Shown: positions 24,815-34,170 of the stretch, one piece after another
How the letters are laid out: each line of letters opens with the position of its first letter
Position numbering within the stretch: the stretch's first letter is position 1
Assembly: GCA_025667525.1 (NCBI GenBank)
Contig: CM046874.1
Span: 423,601,229 to 423,665,228 of the forward strand
Source of the DNA: Glebionis coronaria
Lineage: Eukaryota; Streptophyta; Magnoliopsida; Asterales; Asteraceae
Direction: 5' to 3'
Length of the DNA: 64,000 nt
The notes under the pieces: model-generated
Database searches by the model: none
Told to the model about the DNA's origin: nothing
Seen by the model: only the letters and a program-made list of their open reading frames with translations
Made by a program: the position numbers and the translations under genes

Positions 24815-24983
24815 CTCTGTAGGTGTTGGCGTACATCCTGACATCATCTTCATTGGAAAGGTTAAACAGCTTACAGATCTTAGAAACTCTATTGGGACCT
24901 CTGATTATTGGCTTCTGGACATCGGTTAATCTAGGTAAGTCATTGTCACTCTTCTTGACAATGACCAAGTTCAAGACTAACAT
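24815..24983 (-). pseudogene. RPS6: Ribosomal protein eS6 (RPS6) exon fragment
   Basis: The minus-strand frame reads [18 protein letters not shown], then [16 protein letters not shown] and [12 protein letters not shown]. This is the middle of the 40S ribosomal subunit protein eS6, of about 250 residues, roughly its residues 125-180. It ends at ACAGAG followed by GTATATG, a plausible exon-intron boundary, so the copy came from genomic DNA rather than processed mRNA. No N-terminal exon and no convincing downstream exon are nearby. Several positions depart from the strongly conserved family pattern. The frame is still open for about 55 codons, so the capture may not be very old. Confidence 0.88.
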
Positions 24984-25656
24984 ATGCTTATTTAAACCAT
25001 TGCATTAGATTTTTCTTTGTACATGCTCAGATATTGTTAATGAGAATGGGTTGCATTGGATGAGTGGTGTCTCCCAAAAGAGTTGCATGCCCTATCCCAC
25101 ATGAGTATATGATATCGCTATTGTAGATATCTCTTCGTAAAATAGTTTATGTAAGATGCATTTAAAATATAAAAAAAATCTATTTATTCAGATGCATATA
25201 TAATACAGTAATAAACTAAAATAAGAATATACCATATCGTCTATTCACTAATAAAAAAAAGTAAAATAGTTTATATGAGTATAATACATTAATATAATAA
25301 AAAGTGATCAATAAAATGTCAGATTTCTATTCACTAACCACATCTGTAATCACTATCTAAATACTATAACTACCTGAAATGATACCAGGCCGCGACAATG
25401 GGTGTCGATGGGAGTCCCGGTTTGAGGTGAATTTACTTTTTCCATTATGAGTGTTACAGACATTATCTGTCATTTGTGTGAATATTGTAAACTTTTCAGG
25501 TGATTCAAAATACACATTAATCCATTTTTAGAGACAGAAAAATGCATATTTAACTTCTGGTTTCGAGAAGAAGTTTTTAACATAACACGCGTTTGTCATG
25601 GTCCCCTAACATGCTGCACATACTTAAGGGTGTGTTTAGGAATGCACAAATTTATG
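24984..25656. other. Spacer, nothing recognised
   Basis: AT-rich DNA with no coding, RNA or terminal-repeat signal. A segment near 25060-25120 (CTCCCAAAAGAGTTGCATGCCC) looks like part of an older repeat, but no second copy is in the window. Confidence 0.4.
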
Positions 25657-25999
25657 CTTTTCTGATTATTTAGTTATATGTATAAGAGCTAAGTATAATA
25701 AAAATACAATCACAAATCTTCAACAAAAAATATGGAATAATGATACAATAACGATTAATTACATATGAAATCAAAAAGGAAATGCAAATCTTTGGTTTAA
25801 ATTTTCCTTCTACTGAGAATAGTTTGGTTTAACTTTTCTGATTATTTAGTTATATGTATAAGAGCTAAGTATAATAAAAATACAATCACAAATCTTCAAC
25901 AAAAAATATGGAATAATGATACAATAACGATTAATTACATATGAAATCAAAAAGGAAATGCAAATCTTTGGTTTAACTTTTCCTTCTACTGAGAATAGT
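25657..25999 (+). repeat. Recent 176-bp tandem duplication
   Basis: The block starting CTTTTCTGATTATTTAG at 25657 is repeated from 25833. The copies run to CTACTGAGAATAG and are nearly identical; one visible change is TTTAAATTTTCC against TTTAACTTTTCC. The content is AT-rich and non-coding. Confidence 0.92.
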
Positions 26000-26690
26000 G
26001 ACGGATAGGTTTGTGTAGGAAACTGGGTCCAATAATCAAGTATATAAATCACTGTATCATTAGCTAAACATTTTATTATTGCCATATGTATTGTTTAACC
26101 AATATCTAATGATGTATTCCAGTGGAGACATTTGTAGAAGGACCATGTCAACTAATATTGTATCTAATAATATAATCCAGTAGAGATATTTGCATACATG
26201 GCAATGCATAAAACAAAACTCATATGATCTGTTGGGAGCACTGGCCTACATATAGACATTAAAACTCGTCTGATTTATAGATCTGTAGACTCGTCTTAAC
26301 CATCAGAGATACAGATGGATCAACTGGCCTACAGAAGGAGCAATATACAAAAGGCCTATAGAGTTTTGGTTGGCCTACAGAAGCAACATAAATATGAGAT
26401 TGATCAACTGGCCTTTATTTATGTGTAATTACACACATGTGTATAGAACTTCCGTACCTTTGAGGACCCTAATAGGTACTGAACCAACCAATATTAAAAA
26501 AACATATAATATCCATGTGCTCACACTTTTAGTTACAAATGAAACAAACAATAACGACTACTAAATCTTTCACCTATTATAAGTAGTCAATAACATGTGC
26601 CCTCTCTAAATCTATTCTTACTTGAAAAGTTGAAATAAAACTCGAAATTTAATATAAGTGTTCTTTTAGAACATAAAGTGGAAGTAACTA
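26000..26690. other. Spacer with scattered TGGCCTACA words
   Basis: ACTGGCCTACA-like words recur irregularly between about 26240 and 26410, suggesting a very decayed repeat. There is no gene. Confidence 0.35.
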
Positions 26691-27110
26691 ACCTTTACCA
26701 TAGAGGCGTGATGATCGAAGGCCATAAACCACCCATTTTAGTAGCAAAAAAACTACGCATTGCAGACCTCGTTTCAGCACTCCAAACCCACCAATTGCAT
26801 CACCCAAACGCCCGTTTAAGATCCTAATGCAGCACCAAAAGCCACAATTTTAACACCCAATTTCAGGAACACATATATCAGCAGCCTAACTGCAGCGCTT
26901 ATTTCAGCACTCAAAAACCATCAATTACAGCCTCATGTCCATCTTTTCAGCATTCCAAACCCACCCACTTCTGCACCCCTAAGTCACTCGTTGCAGCCCC
27001 TATTTCCGCACCAAAGCCCACTCCTACTTTAGAACCCAAGCGCACCCCTATTTTAGCAACCAAATACACCAATTATCTGGATACCAAGATGGTTTCCAAA
27101 GCTGCCAACA
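26691..27110. repeat. Degenerate minisatellite (CAGCACCCAAACCCACCAATT-like)
   Basis: Irregular repeats of TTTCAGCAC, CCAAACCCACC and AATTGCAGC words recur at roughly 35-40 bp spacing over 400 bp. It resembles the array at 23790 in style but not in exact sequence. Units are too diverged for a certain period. Confidence 0.5.
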
Positions 27111-27602
27111 TCAAGAATCATATCAGCTTATATAAAGAATAATATATGAAAAACAAAAAAAACTTGTGACAGTCTAAAGATGACTATTTTGTGAAACACT
27201 TGGGCCACGCATTTGTGACTAATTTTCTGCATTTTGCAAGCGTAATAATTCAAAACTTTCCTCCAAAAATCAATCCCAAACACCATTTAAGACTTCGCCT
27301 GAACTTTGCATGTTGACTTCTCAAGAAAAAAGCAATATAAGGTGTCAAGCCCAAGAGCAAATGGCTCAGCACCAAAGGGTTTTAAGCTCAAACAAAGCAG
27401 TGTAAGAAAGGTTCAAAACACAATCGAAGGGGAAAAGGTTCTGAATCCTCCTAAGCCTATAAAGGTTATGGTACTGGAAATAATGAAATAGAAACCGTAA
27501 ATAAAATACAATGCAAAAAGATGCAATCTTTAGACCATATGGGGTGTTTGGGATTGTTTTCCAGAACTGCTTATTTTAATGGTCGCTATGGGGTGTTTGG
27601 TA
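27111..27602 (+). other. Spacer with an unidentified short frame
   Basis: A 61-codon plus-strand frame (27306-27491) has a lysine- and proline-rich composition (KVSSPRANGSAPKGFKLKQ) that looks more protein-like than the background. I do not recognise it. It may be a further captured exon beside the SRP72 fragment. The GGGGTGTTTGG word occurs twice just before that fragment (27540 and 27590). Confidence 0.3.
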
Positions 27603-27836
27603 TTTGAGGCTTTGGAGTCCCTGAAAGTTCTAGAGAAAGACAATGCAACTATATTCTTGATAGAATCACATATTCTATTTCGTCAAGGAAAGATAGATGC
27701 TGATGTGGATATATATCAAAAGCTTCAGAAATAAAAAAATAGAATCACTGGAGGGCTTTTGAAGTTCTAAGAGTTATGGATGCCATGCGAGTTTCAGACT
27801 TTTTGCAACCAGCAGCTTTGAGTTGGCTTATAATAC
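27603..27836 (+). pseudogene. SRP72: SRP72 fragment (signal recognition particle 72 kDa subunit)
   Basis: The plus-strand frame from 27603 reads FEALESLKVLEKDNATIF, then SHILFRQGK and ADVDIYQKLQK, ending at a stop at 27732. This matches an N-terminal TPR-type region of SRP72, the cytosolic protein-targeting subunit. After a gap it resumes as VMDAMRV (about 27775) and, after a frame change, SSFELAYNT (27815-27836), both in the order found in SRP72. Stops, a frameshift and missing segments make it a pseudogene. The composite gag element is inserted directly after AYNT. Confidence 0.88.
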
Positions 27837-27885
27837 TGTTATGATCCCACATCGGCCAAGTATGGGAATGGTTGATGGTTTATAA
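27837..27885 (+). repeat. Inverted copy of the TRIM LTR start
   Basis: These 49 bp, TGTTATGATCC to TTTATAA, equal the first 49 bases of the minus-strand LTR at 29763-29613 and face it. After 27885 the two diverge at once. A 13-bp direct repeat ATAAGAGCTGGAT at 27882-27894 and 27903-27915 marks the join with the 283-bp LTR, which suggests template switching. Confidence 0.9.
27844..27885 (+). promoter_or_regulatory. snRNA-type USE and TATA, inverted copy
   Basis: ATCCCACATCG (27844-27854) fits the plant upstream sequence element RTCCCACATCG of snRNA genes. TTTATAA (27879-27885) follows after 24 bases. This copy fires, if at all, into the 283-bp LTR and against gag. Confidence 0.6.
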
Positions 27886-27900
27886 GAGCTGGATACCAAT

Positions 27901-28183
27901 TGATAAGAGCTGGATCGATACTAAGATAACAGAATAATAAAGATAGAATAATCGACGTTTGAGAGGTCGAATAAGCTCTCCCAATAATTGACACGAAATC
28001 AATAATCCATAATAATATTCAGCATGATGAGATTACACCCCTGATCACCCTATATAGTAATACTATTCTTGTAGAACAAGTCGGATCGTAATCTTTTCCT
28101 AAATAAAACATATCTAATAAATATAACTATTTTAACACTTAATTTATAATAATGCCATAAATAATAATCCCAGGGTCGTATCA
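27901..28183 (-). mobile_element. 3' LTR of the gag element (283 bp), unlike its 5' LTR
   Basis: On the minus strand it starts TGATACGACCC right after a polypurine tract (28184-28196, GCGGGCGGAG then TAA) and ends CTTATCA. A TATATAGGG box lies near 28050. A PBS-like ATTGGTATCCAGC follows its end, as if this were an LTR-leader junction rather than an LTR-host junction. It shows no similarity to the 151-bp LTRs upstream of gag. Confidence 0.7.
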
Positions 28184-28211
28184 TTACTCCGCCCGCAAAA
28201 ACACCTTGTCC

Positions 28212-29531
28212 TCAAGGTGTTCCTTGAAAATGTCCGCTGTGAGTAATTCCAGGATCCCAAACTCTCCTTTGAACAACTCTCATTGCATGTCGGTTAGCAC
28301 GAACCTCAAAAAGTTGGGCCACGTTATTTATCAGCCAGCTTTTATTCCAATTTTTCCGTGATTGATGGTAAGTGATCCCGGGATTCCATGTTCTTCTTTC
28401 TTCTACTCTCCCTGGATCACAAATAAGCGCCTCAAAAGCCCTTAAATCAATTCCAACAGCAAGTTTTTCCAACTCTGCACCAAAAATCTGTCCACCCATT
28501 TGTTGTTTCCTTTCCGCATGAGAAGGCACGTCCCCTGCCCAATTCGGGTTCATGTGGTCTTGGTTATTTTCTGATTCCGGAACACCAATGTGTTTTGAAT
28601 CCAAATTCTGAAGTATAACGTCTGTTTGTGGTGGGTTTTCCCCGCCATATCCATCAGCAACATCAGAACCTGTGACATGAACACCTTTAAAACCCATGTC
28701 TTTCAGCTCCTCCTTTACCTCGTCGCTACTGGTATAACTTTTCCCACTATTTTGTTCAAAGTGTGGGGTATTTTGAACCGATTTTGAGGATACCTTGGTT
28801 GTAACTGGTTGAGTACGATATATCAGTTGCTGATATAAATCACCTTTTGTAAACCGAAACCGATCTAGTAATTCTTCCTTTAGGTGATCCCAAGACTCAA
28901 ATGGTTCATGTTGTTCATACCATCGATACCACGCTAATCCTTCTCCTTCTAAACATAGTGTGGCTGCTCGAAGTCGTTCCCGACGAGTGATACCATGAAT
29001 CTCAAAATAGCGCTCCACCCTGTAAATCCACCCATGAGCATCATCACCCTCAAAGATTGGCATCTTGAGCTTCCTCATTCGGTAATCAGATCCATTAGTT
29101 CTGCCTCCTCCACTACCATTACCAGGTTGAAAAAATATGCCATCCATTCCAGTGTGCTTACTCCTGTCATCTGGTTGAGTATGACCAGGGAATTTTTTGG
29201 TCATGTAAGGGAACCCGAGATCATCAAACTGCTGTTCTGGTTTGTTCACCCCCTTCGTCTGGTCGGCAAATAACTCGGATGAACTTTCATGATGATGAAT
29301 TCCTGAAGTATTCTTGATCACTGAATTTGTCCCCTTTGCACTTTCAGTTGACTTTAGAATTGCCTCTAGAATTTTTTCCATTCTCTGTTCCATTGCTGCA
29401 AATTGTTCTTGTGATTCTAACCTAGCAGCAACAAACTTTTCATCAATATTCTTCCTATCCTCAGCCATTTGTTCTTTAATCTGAGCGATATCTCCTTCAA
29501 TGGTCTCAACCCTCTTGATGGTGGCGGCCAT
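28212..29531 (-). CDS. Retrotransposon gag protein, 439 aa, intact
   Basis: Gag packages element RNA into cytoplasmic particles. I chose the ATG at 29531 (context GTAATGG); the frame extends 9 bases further only through a GTG. Residues 1-60 are a charged coiled-coil-like region. Residues about 150-235 hold the retrotransposon gag fold, with KLKMPIFEGDDAHGWIYRVE, then LCLEGEGLAWYRWY and LKEELLDRFR. No CCHC zinc knuckle and no protease follow. The last 100 residues contain two related WNPGITYH / WDPGITHS stretches. Just past the stop, another frame reads HLEDKVFLRAE and stops, which I take as the far C-terminus of pol. So nearly all of pol has been deleted. It is the only long intact frame in the window. 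Confidence 0.9.
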   Translation of the reverse strand: MAATIKRVETIEGDIAQIKEQMAEDRKNIDEKFVAARLESQEQFAAMEQRMEKILEAILKSTESAKGTNSVIKNTSGIHHHESSSELFADQTKGVNKPEQQFDDLGFPYMTKKFPGHTQPDDRSKHTGMDGIFFQPGNGSGGGRTNGSDYRMRKLKMPIFEGDDAHGWIYRVERYFEIHGITRRERLRAATLCLEGEGLAWYRWYEQHEPFESWDHLKEELLDRFRFTKGDLYQQLIYRTQPVTTKVSSKSVQNTPHFEQNSGKSYTSSDEVKEELKDMGFKGVHVTGSDVADGYGGENPPQTDVILQNLDSKHIGVPESENNQDHMNPNWAGDVPSHAERKQQMGGQIFGAELEKLAVGIDLRAFEALICDPGRVEERRTWNPGITYHQSRKNWNKSWLINNVAQLFEVRANRHAMRVVQRRVWDPGITHSGHFQGTP

Positions 29532-29541
29532 TACGATCACT

Positions 29542-29572
<31 letters not shown>

Positions 29573-29612
29573 TTTTTCACAGAACCCTAAAATCGATTGC
29601 TCTGATACCAAT

Positions 29613-30062
29613 TGATACGAACCTATCCCATACTAGGCTCGAAATCGGTTCATAAGTCCCAAGTGTAGAACTCACTCAAAAAGCTAGCTTATTTGAGAAG
29701 GGGACACCTGGACATTATAAACCATCAACCATTCCCATACTTGGCCGATGTGGGATCATAACATTACCCCACCCTTTGAAGAACCAACGTCCTCGTTGGT
29801 CACGGCTATGTTGGTCACGGTTGGCACCCCCTTTGGGTCCAAGCCACCACTCCATAGGCCACCACTCCGAGTGTTGGAACCTCGTAAGGTAGGGCTAGCT
29901 CTGATACCAATTGATACGAACCTATCCCATACTAGGCTCGTGTTCGGTACATAAGTCCCAAGTGTAGAACTCACTCAAAAAGCTAGCTTGTTTGAGGAGG
30001 GGACACGTAGACATTATAAACCATCAACCATTCCCATACATGGCCGATGTGGGATCATAACA
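29613..30062 (-). mobile_element. TRIM-like unit: two 151-bp LTRs around 148 bp
   Basis: LTRs at 30062-29912 and 29763-29613 (minus) start TGTTATGATCC and end TTCGTATCA and are highly similar. Each is followed by TTGGTATCAGAGC, an initiator tRNA-Met PBS (29898-29910 and 29599-29611). The interior ends in a polypurine tract (AAAGGGTGGGGTAA, 29764-29777). The interior has no gene. The inner LTR doubles as the 5' LTR of the gag unit. Confidence 0.9.
29714..29756 (-). promoter_or_regulatory. snRNA-type USE and TATA in the LTR upstream of gag
   Basis: ATCCCACATCG (minus, 29756-29746) is followed after 24 bases by TTTATAA (29721-29715). The outer LTR has the same pair (USE at 30055-30045). The USE sequence is that of plant snRNA genes. 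The spacing is that of Pol III-type genes such as U6, about 10 bp shorter than in Pol II-type genes. Confidence 0.65.
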
Positions 30063-30067
30063 AATAC

Positions 30068-32650
30068 ACTGTAGAGCTTTCATCCCGACTGCTTGTTCTA
30101 TTAATCTAAGAATATACGATGTCTTTCTATTTGGTGACAACATTAGAGGTGACAATTTACAGCAATTTACCCATGTATGGACAAATTGAGTTAGTAAAAC
30201 ACAAAAAAGGGTCAAATGGGTCGAATTAGTTAATAGGGTAAAACGCCAATTGGATTGAACACGTATAGCCGGTAGAAAACGACCAAAAGTCTGATTTGAT
30301 ACAACCTCCCAAATCATTTCATTTTGAACATACAAATCAAACATTTCATTTTCTTTTAAAGGAGTATATATGGACAAAAAGTGCTCAGGAGCCAAAGCAT
30401 ACTCACCACAGTCACACGTTGTAAAGCAAGACCAACACAAATTCTTTTATGATGTCAGCTTCAGAAGAGAAGTATAGATTAACCTACAAAGTATTATAGA
30501 TTAACCTGCAAAGTATTAACATACAGTTGACTTCATGTTTAAAAATATGCAGTACTTGACCAGCCAGTACATGCATGTAGTGACCCAATTATTATATGAG
30601 CAAAGGTAATGATAAGTCCAGTTCTCAAAATACAACACTTGGAATTTCTCCTATAGAATTTGCTTCACATCGTGTGATCAGCATGAGCTATCAAGAAATC
30701 ATTCTTGTAACAGGTAAAAACACAAAATAAGACCAAAATTTCATTATTTGTTTTTACTTTTGGTTCCTCACGTTGAAACTTACTTCGCTTTCGTTCCTAA
30801 AGAGTAATGTGCGCAAAATCTAATGTGCATACTATAAATGTACATCAGCAGGAAAAAAGCAATAAAGGAACAACTTTAAATGCACAATCGTGTTTATAAA
30901 ATTCTAATTAAATCGAGAAACGCACATAAAGTAGTCACCCAGTGGCCAAAGCCCTGGCCTGCTATTCGTTTCGTTCATGCAAGCACATTAAAGAAGAGAT
31001 ATTCAAAAAAGAAGATAACTGAGATATGTATCAACATAGTTTTATGACAAGATTACCTTAACTTTAATCTGTATCAGGTTTTTCTCATCCGTTAGCATAG
31101 AATCAACATATCAATAGTTAGACGTGAATGAATGAACGGATCAGTCCGCAATCTTAAAGACCGTTCAAACTAAATGGCCCTTTGTAGCTACACCCTGAGA
31201 AACCGCTAGCTTGAGCATTATTACCCGGCCAGTAACGCCCTATGCCTCGACCACTGAGCCAAGAAAACTTGATAAAGGAGCAACATTATGTAACTGAGAC
31301 ATGAAATGGCCTTTTATAGCCTGTGCTATAGCAACGGGTTGAAAACATGCTTGGGTCCATCATCAGTCCACGACAATCACCTGGTCCTCTTCTGGTGGGC
31401 CGTGTAACGACTCCAAACCATCAATAATTTAAAACAGCAGTGGTGGTGTTGTTGCTGTACCGCCAACAAACAATGAAGTTAAAGTAATTGAAAATTGAGT
31501 GTTTCTGGGGTATTTAGATTATTATCGCTTATAATTAAGCATACCTTACTGTTGTGAAGCAAACCTCTCCAATTTGTGCCTTTATTTTTAAATCTGCAAT
31601 ATGACCAACATAAGTTTTCCCTTTATTTATAATGGATGTAGCATTCAAGAACTCCTTTGTACTTCTACTATGACATCAATTAATCAAAATAGTAAACATC
31701 ATAAGAACACGTAATTGCATTCAATGTTGCTTGCGAAAAATCATTAAATGTGCCATAAGAACTCTAAGTATAACATAGAACAGAACCCATAATATACCTT
31801 GTGAACACTTAAAATGGAACAATTGAGCTCTTTTTTGGTAGCCGATGCTTGCTTAAGATATACCAGAAGTTGATCCCATTACCGTGCTTTTAAAATTCTT
31901 GGTGATTCATGATCTCTGATCTCATCACGAGATGTATCTGTCCTGCTGCTCTCGTAGGAGTTTTGTAGATGACTTTGCATCCAGATAAAGACTATTAACT
32001 TCCTCAAGATCCACATGTATGAACGCTAAATGAGCAATCTTATATGTTTTTTCTAAGAAAGACATGTTTTTGCTAAGAAATACAAGTTTTTTGTTACACC
32101 CCCTACACGAACCAATTTTGAGATATAGTACACTAACATACATAAATATACCTTGCAGACAATTTCACGGCATTAGAAGCTGTACTGCATAGCAGGAGAA
32201 GAGATTTTTTATTAATTTAAGCCGTTAACCTTACTAAGGTAAGAAAAGCCAAGAATCCGTAATGATATAACAGTATAATAGAGCAATCTGGAAGAAGAAA
32301 AAATATATTAATCAATGGTGTCTATTGTCTAATAATGAATGATGAACGATACCCAGGAATAGATCCATCCAAGCATATTGCACAAGTGAAATCACAAGAA
32401 TGATATTAGGATACGTGAATATATTAGGGTTTAGAAAAAAAGGAAAAAAATATCAAACGAATGATATTAGGGTTGTACTGATCAAAGGATTACATGCACC
32501 TGCAACCATGTTAGAGTTGTACGTCTGTGTGTTTTGCAGGTGAGTGATGGCTTAGAGATGAAGATATATAGATACCGAATTTTAAGAATACTATAGTGGA
32601 GTAATAGCTATTTGCAGTTTATATATTTTAACTTGCAAAACACAATTAAA
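30068..32650. other. Spacer, right flank of the gag element
   Basis: ACTGCTTGTTCTATT at about 30090 could continue the SRP72 fragment (TACS) after about 20 unrelated bases, but the match is too short to count. On the minus strand TGGCTCAGTGG at about 31250-31260 is a good Pol III A box without a convincing B box, so perhaps a SINE relic. Frames here are short and unlike proteins. I see no gene. Confidence 0.4.
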
Positions 32651-32654
32651 AGAA

Positions 32655-32735
32655 TTTGTTGGTCTACTGGACAAGTGGTTATGTCTTATTTGTGTGATGT
32701 TTTAGTAAACCTATGTTCGAACCTTGCCTTGTAAA
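32655..32735 (+). repeat. tRNA-derived SINE-like segment
   Basis: TGGACAAGTGG (about 32668) resembles an A box. TGTTCGAACCTTG (about 32713) is a near-perfect B box at a suitable distance, with an A9 run following. No terminal duplication could be established. Confidence 0.5.
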
Positions 32736-32794
32736 AAAAAAGATGACGTAGATTAATGAGGTGCTTATGTGGCAAATCCCTCTTGTTATATATA

Positions 32795-32798
<4 letters not shown>

Positions 32799-32875
<77 letters not shown>
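32799..32875. repeat. (TA)n microsatellite, left of Helitron
   Basis: About 77 bp of TA ends exactly at the Helitron CTAG. Confidence 0.95.
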
Positions 32876-32876
<1 letters not shown>

Positions 32877-33293
32877 TAGAATGGTACCCGCACAATGCGG
32901 CGGCGAGTACCTAATAACGAATTTTAAGACTATTAAATATTAATCTCTTACTCATTCATAAAAAATTAAATTAAAAACTCACTAAAATTGAAAAAGACTA
33001 AAAATTAATAAAAATATATCAAAATGGATATCGAATTAAAAAAACACAAAATTTTAAAAAATATAGTGAAATTAGATTATAAAAATAATAAATAAATAAA
33101 TAACTTTTTCAATTTAAAAGAAAAATGTTATTTTAAAAGGTTGTTACAAAAGTTTGTTACAAAAGTTTGTTTGAAAAAGGTTATAGTATATAATGTTATT
33201 GAAAATATCAACAACTTGCTTTATTTAATAGGTAAAAAAGTCTGAATTTTCAGCCTTACTATTTTAGAAAGGTCCCAAATGCTTTATAAAGTA

Positions 33294-33294
<1 letters not shown>
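32876..33294 (-). mobile_element. Short non-autonomous Helitron (about 419 bp)
   Basis: The minus-strand 3' end shows CCGCA/TGCGG hairpin arms, then about ten bases, then CTAG beside T at 32876. The far end on the minus strand reads CTACTTTATAAAGCATTTGGG, a common Helitron 5' style, although the terminal TC is not preserved. (TA)n lies on both sides, as expected for insertion within one microsatellite. The interior is AT-rich and non-coding. Confidence 0.72.

Positions 33295-33351
<57 letters not shown>
33295..33351. repeat. (TA)n microsatellite, right of Helitron
   Basis: About 57 bp of TA follows. Together with 32799-32875 it was probably one tract before insertion. Confidence 0.93.
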
Positions 33352-33359
<8 letters not shown>

Positions 33360-33597
33360 GGTATAATTATGATTTGAAACCACACTTTTTTATCCAGTCA
33401 TATCCTAGTCACATCTTTTAACCAATAGTATTTTAGAATTTCCTAGAAAATCTCTAAATCTCACGAAATTCTGATTTGAAATCGCAGTTTTTTGAAAATC
33501 GCATTTTGGAAACGTTGTTTTGAAAACTGCGTTTTGTAAATCGCGTTTTGTAAAAATTCATTTAATTTTGAAATTTATTTAAATTATTATCAATCGC
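33352..33597. repeat. Short degenerate repeats of AAATCGCNTTTTG
   Basis: Between about 33478 and 33550 the words AAATCGC, AAAACTGCG and TTTTGTAAATCGCG recur at 14-20 bp spacing. This is a decayed simple repeat and nothing else is seen. Confidence 0.45.
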
Positions 33598-33661
33598 AAG
33601 GTTTGAACCCTGGTCTACGCATTCACACGCAACCAGTTTACCAACTAGGCTAACCAATTGT
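33598..33661 (-). repeat. tRNA-derived SINE head
   Basis: On the minus strand TAGCCTAGTTGG (A box) and GGGTTCAAACC (B box, one change from consensus) lie about 35 bases apart. The order and spacing are tRNA-like but the arms do not form a full cloverleaf. Confidence 0.6.
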
Positions 33662-34170
33662 TTGTGTTTCCTTATTAAAAACTCTATTAATAGCTTCTAA
33701 AAATTCTAAGATAATTATTTAGATATACATGTTTTAGAAATTTTTTAAGTATTTAGATATGCATGTTTTAGAAACTTTTTAAGATAATAACAATAATATT
33801 TTTAAATATATCCTATATTCATTCAAATCTTCTTCAAAAGAAACTACGTATTATCAATAAAATAAAAAACATAGATATCCTCATTCTTTTAAAACCCTAA
33901 TAACCATAAAGATCGTATTCTTTATTTTTTTTGTAAGTAAAATTCTTTTTCTCATATAACCCTAATTGTTTTCTGTTTTTTGTTTTCTTTCTCAGGCTAA
34001 ATAATTGAAATCCGGTTCTTTTGATATATTGGTCATATTCAAACATTTTCTCTATTTGTGTTATGTGTGTTTTGCAGGTTAATATATTTTACCTTATAAA
34101 ATGTATGTTTGTTTTCTTTATTTTGTTTTACAGGTTAATTATTTGTGTTTATAAATGGAGGTAATATTCT

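Larger units (their letters stand above)
27837..30062 (-). mobile_element. Composite gag-only retroelement with TRIM-type ends (2.2 kb)
   Basis: Reading the minus strand from 30062: LTR (151 bp), PBS, a 148-bp interior with polypurine tract, second LTR (29763-29613), PBS, intact gag, the last codons of pol, polypurine tract, an unrelated 283-bp LTR (28183-27901), a PBS-like word, and an inverted copy of the first 49 bp of the TRIM LTR (27885-27837). The direct repeat AATAC flanks the unit at 27832-27836 and 30063-30067, so it appears to have been inserted as one piece into the SRP72 fragment. It resembles elements described as TR-GAG and TRIM, but the inverted end is not part of either model. 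Confidence 0.82.

Noticed and set aside
27540..27836. A minus-strand frame that would join the 30024-30440 frame across the gag element
   Set aside because: The plus strand of the same DNA is clearly SRP72, so the minus reading is a shadow.
30024..30440. A 138-codon minus-strand frame
   Set aside because: Its end lies inside the TRIM LTR and the rest runs through spacer. It is not similar to any family I know and looks like a chance frame next to the SRP72 fragment.
32686..32943. Frames made of alternating Ile-Tyr
   Set aside because: They are translations of (TA)n microsatellite on both strands, as at 22419-22601.
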